Assembly (NCBI GenBank): GCA_002335425.1
Contig: DDCB01000038.1
Span: forward strand, 1-64,000
Reading direction: 5' to 3'
Origin: Chthonomonas sp. UBA2017
GTDB taxonomy: Bacteria > Armatimonadota > Fimbriimonadia > Fimbriimonadales > Fimbriimonadaceae
Length of the DNA stretch: 64,000 nucleotides
Within the stretch, counting starts at the first letter, position 1. Every line of letters starts with the position of its first letter. The translations under genes and the position numbers were made by a program. Positions 51,891 to 59,994 of the stretch are shown here, one piece after another. Under the pieces are notes generated by a model that was not told the origin of the DNA, searched no databases, and saw nothing but the letters and a program-made list of their open reading frames with translations.

Positions 51891-53180
51891 ATGCAAAGCA
51901 AGGATCGCAAAGAGTTCGGTTTTGTTCGCGGACGCACGTTGGCATTAGCGGCCGGAGTGGCCGTAGTGACGGCCGCTTTTGTCGTGGTGATGGCGCAAGA
52001 TGGCGGAGGAGCTCGCACTCAGGCTCCGGCCGCAGATGCCCCAAAGCCCGCCGTCGAGCTGAAGGTGGAGCCGGCAATTGTGGCCCGCGAAGCCTCTTCG
52101 TATGTCGTGGGTCGCCAAGCGGCCGAGCAAGAAGAGATCTGGTGGGAGACCCAACAGATGTACGGCAGTTGGTACAGTTCGCGCGCCACGGTGGCGGGAG
52201 AACGACCGGCCGAAACGGTCGTGACGCTTCTGGGCGGCGGCATTATGGAAGCCGAGGACCTCGAGACCGGCAAATTTGTTGAAGGCAAATGGTCGGTTTC
52301 GATGAAGGGGCTGGAGTTGTCGATCGCAGACAAACCGCTTCTTTTTGAGTTCGAAATGAACGCTGGGGTAAATGGTTTTGCCGCGTACAACCCAGAGACC
52401 TATGGGGTCATGCGATTTAACAAGCGAGATCGGGCCGCCGTTTCCCAAATTCGCAACCGCATCGAAGCTCAAAATCGAGCTCGCCGAGGCTCGCTCGCCG
52501 GAATTTGGGTGGGCGATGCCACCACGCTCCCAGGCGCGACGGGCAAATCGATTTTTATTCTCTATGCCGACGGGACGGGCGAGCAGCGAAATTCCGAAGT
52601 CTCGGCGACGGTCAAGCTGAACTGGTCGATCCGGGGCAACACCATTGCGTTCGAGCCGGTTGTCATTCCGGCCGAAATTCTGGCGAACTACACCCTGAGC
52701 GCAGACGGCAAGAAACTCGATCTGAGCATCGCCGGGGCGAAGTCCTCTCTCGCTCGGTTGAGCGACATGGAGTATTCGAACATCCTTTCGGCTTACAACC
52801 GCAAGAAGACCGAAGAGGTCAACAAGATGATCGCCGAAAAGATGAAGGCGATGAACGAGGCGAACAAGCCGACCGCGGGATGGACGATGTCCGATTGGCT
52901 TGCAAATGAATCGAAGCTCATCGGAACTTGGCGATCTGAAGAGGCTCAATTGGTGGGAGGTGAGCCAGGCCCCACCACGCTCCAGCTGATGCCGAACGGG
53001 ACGTGCATCGTCACCAATACAAAGACCAACACGACTCTGACTGGGGTTTGGGGCTTTAAGCAACAAGAGATCCGGCTGACGCTGAACAATGGTGACGACC
53101 TCAAGAAGCCGCTGGAACTTCCAGAAGAAGGCCAAGCCGGCGGCATCAAGATCGACGGCAAAGAGTTCAAGAAAGGCTAA
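51891..53180 (+). CDS. Exported protein with duplicated lipocalin-like domains
   Basis: A 429-residue protein with an N-terminal signal-anchor (about 15-35, LALAAGVAVVTAAFVVVMA). The rest has three similar beta-rich parts, each with a WxGDxT or GTWRSEE-type start and a TxxGVWGFK-type end (MYGSWYSSRATV, GIWVGDATTLP, GTWRSEEAQLV), suggesting repeated small beta-barrels like the lipocalin-like domains often called DUF4488 or similar. Ligand and role are unknown. It has a strong terminator 20 bases after the stop. Confidence 0.65.
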   Translation: MQSKDRKEFGFVRGRTLALAAGVAVVTAAFVVVMAQDGGGARTQAPAADAPKPAVELKVEPAIVAREASSYVVGRQAAEQEEIWWETQQMYGSWYSSRATVAGERPAETVVTLLGGGIMEAEDLETGKFVEGKWSVSMKGLELSIADKPLLFEFEMNAGVNGFAAYNPETYGVMRFNKRDRAAVSQIRNRIEAQNRARRGSLAGIWVGDATTLPGATGKSIFILYADGTGEQRNSEVSATVKLNWSIRGNTIAFEPVVIPAEILANYTLSADGKKLDLSIAGAKSSLARLSDMEYSNILSAYNRKKTEEVNKMIAEKMKAMNEANKPTAGWTMSDWLANESKLIGTWRSEEAQLVGGEPGPTTLQLMPNGTCIVTNTKTNTTLTGVWGFKQQEIRLTLNNGDDLKKPLELPEEGQAGGIKIDGKEFKKG

Positions 53181-53200
53181 GCCCGTTTCTTCTTCGAACA

Positions 53201-53236
53201 AGAAGAGCCACGTCCCGTCCGGGACGTGGCTCTTCT
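53201..53236. terminator. Bidirectional terminator between convergent genes
   Basis: A perfect 16-bp inverted repeat (AGAAGAGCCACGTCCC, loop GTCC, and its complement) lies between the plus-strand lipocalin-like gene and the minus-strand amidohydrolase. TGATTTTTCGGG follows on the plus strand; on the minus strand it is followed by TGTTCGAAGAAGAAAC, less T-rich. It should end both messages. Confidence 0.75.
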
Positions 53237-53249
53237 GATTTTTCGGGTC

Positions 53250-55994
53250 CTACCGATTCGAAGTGGAGACGATGCGCGCTCCCCACTGATCTCGAAGCCG
53301 GGTCCACTTGCTCGTCAGTGAGACCGGTTGGCCTTGGATGAAGACCGCCTTCACGGTGCTCGTCGGCTCAAAGAGGTCGCCCGTCGTGACGATCAGGTTC
53401 CCGAGCTTGCCGGGATCCAGGCTCCCCACTTGGCGCTCGATGCCCAAGATCTCGGCTGTCGACAGGGTGATGGCTCGAAGCGCTTGCTGAGGTGTGAGGC
53501 CATACGCGCAGCTTTGTCCGACTTGGAGTCCGAGGTGGCAAGCCAGCGAGTTGTCGTTGCTTTGAAAGCCGTACTTCACTCCGGCTCGCTCCAGCAGAGT
53601 CGGCAAAACGTACGGCGTGTCGTACGGGTCGTAGTCGTTCACCGTCGAATTCGCCCCGAGGGTCACGCGACCAGCCGGGTTGATGATGACGGGAATTTTG
53701 TTGTCGGCCAGCAACTTGGCTTCTTTCCAAGCGTCCGGCACCCCGACCAAGGCGACTTTCAGGCGATACTTTTTGGCAAATCCGACGGCGTTGCGGATGC
53801 CCGATGCGGCTCGGCAGTGCAAAAGGACCAGCTTTTCGCCCTTCAGGTAGGGGATCATCGCTTCAAGCCGGACATCCCGATCCACTTTGGGCGGCTGAGC
53901 GGCTCGATTCGCCATGTATTGGGTGGCTCGGTCGAAGTATTCGGCCAGCTCCCGGGCTCGGCCGGTCAATTCTTGCGGCTGAGCTCCGCCCGGACGTTCT
54001 CGCTGCGGGGAGTTCATCTCATCCCCGTGGTCGTCATGGTCGTCGTCGTGCCCGTGAAGGATTTTGTGGTCCGGGTCGGTTCGTTCAAGAAGGTCATGGG
54101 GGGCGGCGGCGCTCCCCATTTCTGAACCCAGATCGTCCAACCCACAGCAGGAGAGCGACGGATCGAACACCGGCGCCCCGGCGATGTCTGGGAAGTTCAG
54201 GCACAGGGCCTCCACTCCTGCGCTCATGTCGTCGGCGGTCCAGCCGTTCAGATGGACGACCGCGGATTGGCCACTGATAGTCCCTCCGACCGGCTTGCTC
54301 ATGAGGGTCGTAATGCCGCCAGCTCGGGCGACGGGGATATGCTCGCTTTGCATCCAGAGGCCGGTGAGGGCTCTCAGGTCGGGTTGGAAGTTGCCGAGCT
54401 CGCGGTTGTCCACCATCTGACCGACGGGCGAAACCTCGTTCAGACCAATCGAATTTCCAGCGTCGATCATGCCCGGATAGATATGAAGTCCATCGGCTCG
54501 GATTACCCGAGCCCCCCGAGGGACGGCGACATTTGCGCCGAGCGCGGTGATTTTTCCATCTTCTAGGATGATCGTCCCCTTGGGAATCACGGGGCCGGAG
54601 ACCGGGTGAAGCGTCGCCCCCACGAACGCGTAGGCGCGGCTCGGTTCGATGCGGAGCGGCTCTTGGTCACTGGGCTTGATCGGGCTGAGCTTGGTCTTGT
54701 TTGGGCTGGCGGCATCCACGCCAAAGGCGTCTCGCCGCTCAAAGTAAACTTCGCCCTCGATCATCGTCATCATCGGCTTGGAGTAGACGCTGAGCGGGTG
54801 GCCGGACCAGATGACGAGATCGGCGTCTTTGCCGACTTCCAGGCTGCCCGTTCGATGATCGATGCCGAGCTGCTTGGCCGGGTTAATCGTCACCAAGGCG
54901 AGCGCTTCGTCTTCGCTGAGCCCCCCAAAGCGCATGGTTTTGGCCGCATCCAGGATGACGGCGGTGGTGCCGTTGGTCCCATCGGTGTTGATCGAAGTGT
55001 TCACTCCCGCTCGGGTGCAGAGCCAAGCGTTATAGGGAATGCCGTCGTAGCCTTCGATCTTGAAGGACCAGTTGTCCATAAAGATCGAAACCCCCACGCC
55101 GAGTTTGGCGAGCTCAGGAGCGATCTTGTACCCCTCCAGCCCGTGTTGGAGGGCCCCGATCTTGAATCCGTACTCCTTGCTGAGCTTGGCCATCATGAGC
55201 ATTTCGTCGCCCCGATAGCTGTGGCATTGGACCCAGATCTTGCCTCGCAAGATGTCGGCGAGAGCCTCCAGTCGAAGGTCCTTGCGGGGTGGAATCGCGT
55301 TCGGGTCGGAGCTTCGCTCGTACTCTTCCCAGGTTGCCATGTACTGCCGGGCGTCTTCGAAGGCGCGCCGATAAAGCGCTTCGACGCCCATTCGAGTCCG
55401 GGGCCAGCGAGTGGAGGTCGTCGAGCCGGAGCGCGTCACGTTCTCGCCCAGGGCGAACTTAATCATCCGCGGAGCATCGGGAATGACGTATTCGCTGGGT
55501 CGCCGACCGTATTTAAGCTTCACAACAACGCTCTGGCCGCCGATGGCGTTGGCGCTGCCGTGGAGCACGAGGCCAGTGGTTTCCCCACTCGCCACTGCGT
55601 CCCAGACGTTTGCCGAACTGGTGTTCAAGACATCCAAGATCCGGCACTCAGCGGTAATACTGTCGGAGCCCTCATTGGTGGCATCGGCCCCCCGATGGAT
55701 GTGGGCGTCGACGATTCCGGGCGACACCACTCGGCCTTCGGCCGGGATCACCTTCACGCCCGCCGGGGCCGTAACATTGGGTCCGATTGCGACGATCTTG
55801 CCGTTTTGCACCAAGATCGAGCCGCGCTCCAGGGTGCCCCGGGTGACGGTCAAGATCCGCGCATTCTGGATGAGGCACGAGCCTTGGGTGACGACTCGGG
55901 GCCTCCGGTCAGCCTCGGTCTCAAAGGGCAGAGCAGATGGGGTCGGCTGCAGATTCAGCAGCGGTAGGAAGAAAAGAGCAGAGGTCAACATCAT
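53250..55994 (-). CDS. Exported tandem amidohydrolase-fold protein
   Basis: A 914-residue protein with a signal peptide (MMLTSALFFLPLLNLQPTPS) and two amidohydrolase-superfamily domains. The first (about 35-440) keeps the metal site: AHIH in VDAHIHRGAD, the histidines of QCHSYRGDEM and GLQHGLEG, and Asp in TDGTNGTT. The second (about 455-910) has lost the HxH motif (GMIDAGNSIG) and carries an Asp/His-rich loop (HGHDDDHDDHGDE) near residue 660. A single polypeptide thus holds one probable active site and one inactive or different unit. It acts outside the cytoplasm on unknown amides or amines. It starts one base after the next amidohydrolase stop. Confidence 0.85.
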   Translation of the reverse strand: MMLTSALFFLPLLNLQPTPSALPFETEADRRPRVVTQGSCLIQNARILTVTRGTLERGSILVQNGKIVAIGPNVTAPAGVKVIPAEGRVVSPGIVDAHIHRGADATNEGSDSITAECRILDVLNTSSANVWDAVASGETTGLVLHGSANAIGGQSVVVKLKYGRRPSEYVIPDAPRMIKFALGENVTRSGSTTSTRWPRTRMGVEALYRRAFEDARQYMATWEEYERSSDPNAIPPRKDLRLEALADILRGKIWVQCHSYRGDEMLMMAKLSKEYGFKIGALQHGLEGYKIAPELAKLGVGVSIFMDNWSFKIEGYDGIPYNAWLCTRAGVNTSINTDGTNGTTAVILDAAKTMRFGGLSEDEALALVTINPAKQLGIDHRTGSLEVGKDADLVIWSGHPLSVYSKPMMTMIEGEVYFERRDAFGVDAASPNKTKLSPIKPSDQEPLRIEPSRAYAFVGATLHPVSGPVIPKGTIILEDGKITALGANVAVPRGARVIRADGLHIYPGMIDAGNSIGLNEVSPVGQMVDNRELGNFQPDLRALTGLWMQSEHIPVARAGGITTLMSKPVGGTISGQSAVVHLNGWTADDMSAGVEALCLNFPDIAGAPVFDPSLSCCGLDDLGSEMGSAAAPHDLLERTDPDHKILHGHDDDHDDHGDEMNSPQRERPGGAQPQELTGRARELAEYFDRATQYMANRAAQPPKVDRDVRLEAMIPYLKGEKLVLLHCRAASGIRNAVGFAKKYRLKVALVGVPDAWKEAKLLADNKIPVIINPAGRVTLGANSTVNDYDPYDTPYVLPTLLERAGVKYGFQSNDNSLACHLGLQVGQSCAYGLTPQQALRAITLSTAEILGIERQVGSLDPGKLGNLIVTTGDLFEPTSTVKAVFIQGQPVSLTSKWTRLRDQWGARIVSTSNR

Positions 55995-55995
55995 G

Positions 55996-57300
55996 TTACG
56001 GGCTCCCGGCAGGGTTCACGGCGATCAAACGCCCTTGGACGACGACTGAGATCACTTTGGATTCAGGATTGGCGAGGTTCGAGCTCAGAACGGTCAGGTT
56101 GGCCATCTTGCCCGGTTCGATGGAACCCAGGCGGTCCGCCACCCCCAAGATGCGGGCCGGAGCGAGAGTCAAGGCGTTCACGGCTTGGGCTTCGGGCAGT
56201 CCATTCGAGATCAAGATGCGAATGTTCGAAAGAAAGTCCCCGAGCGCATCGCCCTCGGACGCAAAGGCGAACTCAACTCCGTCCGCTTGGAGCTTCTGAA
56301 CTCCGGTCATTCGGGCGAGCCAGGTCTGATATCGCTCTTCCAATACCGGCGCAGGGGTGTTGTCGCCCGCGGCCGGAGTCCGGTTCGGGGCGGTACCCAT
56401 CGAGACGTTGAGGAGCACCGGAATCTTCTGGGCCTTGAGCACATCGGACCATTTGTAAGCGTCCCGCCCGCCTTGGACGATCAAGCCGAACTTAAACTCA
56501 TCCGCCAACTGCATGGCTCGGTAGATTTCTCGATCGTTGTCGGCGCCGATGATTGCGGGCATCTCCCGGCGAACAAGACCGCCCAGGCCACGCAACATCG
56601 CGTCGGCGGGAGCGTCGGGCTTCGACGTTCGAATCTTCTCTTCGCGCTGCGCATCATAGAGCGTTTGACGCATCGAAGCGATGATGCCCATGAGGCTGTT
56701 TGGATAGCCCCCCGGGGCGGCACCTTGCGATGCGCCGCCTGACCAGCGAAAGACAATATCGGCGCCGAGCGCGGCTTTGAGGACCACGGTCGAAGGATCG
56801 GCATCCAGGTATGAAACGACGGCAGTGGTGCCTCGAAAGGCTCCGACTCCTGGGCTCAGGTGAGCCGCGGTCAGGCCTTGTTGATAGTATTGGGTCAGGT
56901 TGTCCTTCAGCGACAAGAGCTGGGCGGCTTGAAGATCGCTTCGTAATCCGCGCCGGTTGGCGGGGTCCATTCGAGCCGACGCGGTGTCCGACGCTGGGGC
57001 CGCGGGAGGGGTGGTGGCGGCGGGAAGCTCGGGAACTTTGATGCCAGAGGTCGAATAGGCGTCGATAAAGCCGGGGTAAAGGTGTCGGCCCCGCAAGTCG
57101 ATCATCTCAGCTCCTGAGCTGAGTGGCGCGCCCGGTTCGGAGATCGACATGATCTTCCCTTGGTGAATGAGAAGATTGGCGGTCCGGGTCACCCCTTGGG
57201 GCAAGTGGAGCGTGGCGTTGGCCAAGATGGTGGGCCGGTCTTGGGCCCCAGAGAGTGCTGTCCAACCCAGAACAGCCACAAAAGCGAAGCGTCGTAACAT
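55996..57300 (-). CDS. Exported amidohydrolase-fold protein, degenerate metal site
   Basis: A 434-residue protein with a signal peptide from ATG 57300 (FAFVAVLGWTALSGAQ). It has the amidohydrolase fold (LYPGFIDAYSTSGIK, NALTLAPARILGVADRLGSIEPGKMANLTVLSS) but lacks the HxH motif (GFIDAYST) and other metal ligands, like the second domain of its neighbour. AAGGAG is upstream. With the following gene it forms a two-gene operon of related proteins, so it may act as a partner rather than as an enzyme. Confidence 0.8.
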   Translation of the reverse strand: MLRRFAFVAVLGWTALSGAQDRPTILANATLHLPQGVTRTANLLIHQGKIMSISEPGAPLSSGAEMIDLRGRHLYPGFIDAYSTSGIKVPELPAATTPPAAPASDTASARMDPANRRGLRSDLQAAQLLSLKDNLTQYYQQGLTAAHLSPGVGAFRGTTAVVSYLDADPSTVVLKAALGADIVFRWSGGASQGAAPGGYPNSLMGIIASMRQTLYDAQREEKIRTSKPDAPADAMLRGLGGLVRREMPAIIGADNDREIYRAMQLADEFKFGLIVQGGRDAYKWSDVLKAQKIPVLLNVSMGTAPNRTPAAGDNTPAPVLEERYQTWLARMTGVQKLQADGVEFAFASEGDALGDFLSNIRILISNGLPEAQAVNALTLAPARILGVADRLGSIEPGKMANLTVLSSNLANPESKVISVVVQGRLIAVNPAGSP

Positions 57301-57384
57301 AAACGTGCAAGGACTCCTTGGCTCGGAAAGTCCGAGGCCCAATCCACCTTTCGCACGCCAGGCGGTAAATCCTGCAATCTCGAC

Positions 57385-57975
57385 TTAGTCGAGTAGCTTC
57401 CGCCCGTATCCGTCGTACTTGACCGAGCCAACGAGCATCATGATCCCGTCGATGATCGACCAGATCCAGCCGAGCCCAAAGCACAAGAACGCCAAGAGGA
57501 ACTGCATGACCCCTTCGGCGATGTGGCCGAGGTAAATCCGCCCAACTCCCGGGATGCAGAGTTGCAAGACGCCTGCGAGAATGCGACTCTTCTTGCTGGG
57601 CACGGCGGCGTCCATGGCGTAGTCGTGGTGGAGCGACATGGGCATCGGGCCAGGGGCCGACGCTTGGGGCCAGCCCGCCTGTGTGGGTGCGGAAGGCGCA
57701 TCACCGGTGGGGGCCGGGGGGTACGGACTGGGGGGAGGGCCTGGGTTCGGCGCCGGGCGCGGCACCCCGTGCAATGGGATCGGCGGCGGGCCCGATGGAG
57801 CCGCGACCCAGACGGAGACGAATTCGGAAAAGGTGTGAGCGGGTTGCCAGTCGGTCAGGCCGGTCCGCCAGACGTAGGTTTCACGCTCGATGACCCCATC
57901 TCGGGCGAGCTCCTGAATCTGGTCGAGCGTCAGAGGCCCCAACTGTCCGTAATGACCGACGTAATACCACTCCAT
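57385..57975 (-). CDS. GYF-like and TM2 domain membrane protein
   Basis: A 196-residue protein from ATG 57975. The first 60 residues match a GYF_2-type domain (EWYYVGHYGQLGPLTLDQIQ, GVIERETYVWRTGLTDWQPA). A Pro-rich linker (about 60-120) leads to a TM2 domain with two helices (ILAGVLQLCIPGVGRIYLGH; MQFLLAFLCFGLGWIWSIID). Proteins of this build are anchored in the membrane with the GYF part in the cytoplasm. Role unknown. It follows the GH26 gene on the same strand, 77 bases later. Confidence 0.82.
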   Translation of the reverse strand: MEWYYVGHYGQLGPLTLDQIQELARDGVIERETYVWRTGLTDWQPAHTFSEFVSVWVAAPSGPPPIPLHGVPRPAPNPGPPPSPYPPAPTGDAPSAPTQAGWPQASAPGPMPMSLHHDYAMDAAVPSKKSRILAGVLQLCIPGVGRIYLGHIAEGVMQFLLAFLCFGLGWIWSIIDGIMMLVGSVKYDGYGRKLLD

Positions 57976-58052
57976 GCCTGAATTCACTCGACTTTTACCG
58001 CTTCCCCATTGTACGCGGTCCGGACGCACCGGGTTCGGACTCCTAGGGACCC

Positions 58053-59387
58053 TTACGGGAGAGAAACGATCAGGATTCGCCTTTCGATCGTTTGACCCAT
58101 CAGATCGAACGCCTCAAAGACCAGTTTATGTTCCCCAGATCGAAGTCGAGCCGGAAAGAGGGTCGTCGTGTAGCCTGTCGGCGAGCTCTGACTCGGGATG
58201 ACCTGGTCATTCAGCAAGAATCGAGCGACCACTTGGGGTCGAGGCGAAAAGTCGGCGCGAATCCGGCTCACCGTGCGGAGCTCCAATCGATCCCCCAGAG
58301 GGGTGGCCTTGATGTTCGATGGCGGCATCGCCGGACTTTGGGGCTGCGATAAGAAATACGGGCCCGAGATCGCCGATTGGTAAGCGGCAAGGACCTTGGG
58401 ATCGGACGTGACTCTGTAGTCGTTGTTCACTCGGTGCGCGAGTTGGAGATTGTTGGAGTTGAAGTAGTGGATCGCCTTGACACGCGGAAATCGGATCGGC
58501 AAGAGACGATAAAGCCGCTGGATGTTTTCGGTTGCAAAGGAGATGACATAACGATTTTCAAGGGCCGAAAAATGCGTCGTTGCGTACTCGCCGATCATGA
58601 TCGGCTTGCGGGCCGAATAGGTTCGATAGACGTAGCTCAAGAGGTGATCGGGCTCGACATGATGCGCGGGGGTCCGAGGGTCTTGATTGAAATAAGTGAC
58701 GTTGTAGAGGTTCACGCCCACCCAGTCGACGGCGTCGTCGCCGGGATAGTAGTCACGAATCGGCCCTGTCGGCATCGCATAAGGGCACCAGACCATCGCG
58801 ACGTTCGGGGCCAACTCGTGCATGACCCGGGCCACCAGCCTGAACTTTTCGCGATAGAGCTTGGGGTCGCCGTGATAGCGGACCCAGGGCCCGTTCATCT
58901 CACTGGCAAACCGGATGAAGATTCGCGCGCCGGTCATTCTCAAGCCGACCGCCAGGTTGCGCAAGTAGTCATCCTCGACGACCTGTTCCAAGCCGCCATT
59001 GGGCTCCAAGGCGATATGAACGTACTTCTGGCGACTGTCCAGATAGCTGATCCAGTCGGACGGGAGCGGTTGCCCGTAACCCAGATAAAAGAAGTAGATC
59101 GCGTGCGGGCGACCGACATTTGATTCAAACTCCTCGGGCAACCGCCGCCGCTTGCCCGACTGGTCGATGAACTCCTGCTTCATGTCGGGGTCCAGGTCGA
59201 TGTAAGCGCCCAGATAGCACCCTCGCTCGGGTTCAAATTTGGCGAGCTTTGAACTTGAACTCGGAGCCGCTCGGGAGCTCGGGGCTTCTTCGACGATTTG
59301 CGAAAAGAAGCTCTGGGATTTCTCTTGCGCTGGGACTGGAACCAGCAACAGGAAGCTGAGCCACATCACCCCAAGCCAGCGAATCAC
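58053..59387 (-). CDS. Secreted GH26-like glycoside hydrolase
   Basis: A 444-residue protein with a signal peptide (GTG start at 59387). The catalytic domain (about 55-340) is a TIM barrel of the GH26 type: acid/base Glu163 in RFASEMNGPWVRYHG and nucleophile Glu267 in IMIGEYATTH, spaced as in beta-mannanases. A C-terminal beta-sandwich of about 80 residues may bind substrate or be an Ig-like domain (HKLVFEAFDLMGQTIERRI). It is expected to cut beta-mannan or a related polysaccharide outside the cell. It diverges from the cyclophilin gene. Confidence 0.85.
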   Translation of the reverse strand: MIRWLGVMWLSFLLLVPVPAQEKSQSFFSQIVEEAPSSRAAPSSSSKLAKFEPERGCYLGAYIDLDPDMKQEFIDQSGKRRRLPEEFESNVGRPHAIYFFYLGYGQPLPSDWISYLDSRQKYVHIALEPNGGLEQVVEDDYLRNLAVGLRMTGARIFIRFASEMNGPWVRYHGDPKLYREKFRLVARVMHELAPNVAMVWCPYAMPTGPIRDYYPGDDAVDWVGVNLYNVTYFNQDPRTPAHHVEPDHLLSYVYRTYSARKPIMIGEYATTHFSALENRYVISFATENIQRLYRLLPIRFPRVKAIHYFNSNNLQLAHRVNNDYRVTSDPKVLAAYQSAISGPYFLSQPQSPAMPPSNIKATPLGDRLELRTVSRIRADFSPRPQVVARFLLNDQVIPSQSSPTGYTTTLFPARLRSGEHKLVFEAFDLMGQTIERRILIVSLP

Positions 59388-59454
59388 GACCAGAACGGTA
59401 CCTTTTTTAGGGGTCCGTCGTCACGAGAAGGGATAAAATACGTCTGATACGCTG

Positions 59455-59994
59455 ATGGTGGTTTCTCTCACCCTGAGTCTCGCCTTGATCGGACAAACCT
59501 CGGATGGACTTCGTGCCGGGGAGGTCGGGATGCGACTGGAGATCGCCCAACGCGGCACGGTGATGGTGAAACTCCACACGCGCCAGGCTCCGCGCACAAC
59601 GGCCCGAATTCAAGAGCTTGTTCGCCAAAAGTTTTATGACGGGCAAAAGTTCTTTCGGGTCGAAAAGGACCCAAGGCCATTCTTGGTTCAGATCGGCGAT
59701 CCTGCCAGCCGGACGAAGCCCCTCGACGATCCGTCGATGGGCGAAGGCGGGTCGGGTGTGACGATCCCGTTTGAAGACTCCGGGTTTCAGAATGTCGAAG
59801 GGGCTGTCGGCCTTGCGACACGCGGGAATGACCCGAATTCGGGAGACAGTCAGTTCTATTTGCTGCTGAGTCCGGCTCGATTTTTGGACGGCAAGTACAC
59901 GGTTTTTGGCCAAGTCGTCTCTGGGCAGAGCGTTTTGGAGAAGATCGAAAGAGGCGACGTTTTGGCCAGGGCGTCGCTGGTCCAGCGGCCTTAG
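59455..59994 (+). CDS. Cyclophilin-type peptidyl-prolyl isomerase
   Basis: A 179-residue protein of the cyclophilin family that speeds cis-trans isomerisation at proline bonds. Core blocks are VMVKLHTRQAPRTTARI, FYDGQKFFRVEK, SGDSQFYLLLSPARFLDGKY and VFGQVVSG. A hydrophobic N-terminus (VVSLTLSLALIG) suggests export, so folding of envelope proteins is likely. Its stop overlaps that of the ABC-F gene by four bases, tail to tail. Confidence 0.88.
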   Translation: MVVSLTLSLALIGQTSDGLRAGEVGMRLEIAQRGTVMVKLHTRQAPRTTARIQELVRQKFYDGQKFFRVEKDPRPFLVQIGDPASRTKPLDDPSMGEGGSGVTIPFEDSGFQNVEGAVGLATRGNDPNSGDSQFYLLLSPARFLDGKYTVFGQVVSGQSVLEKIERGDVLARASLVQRP

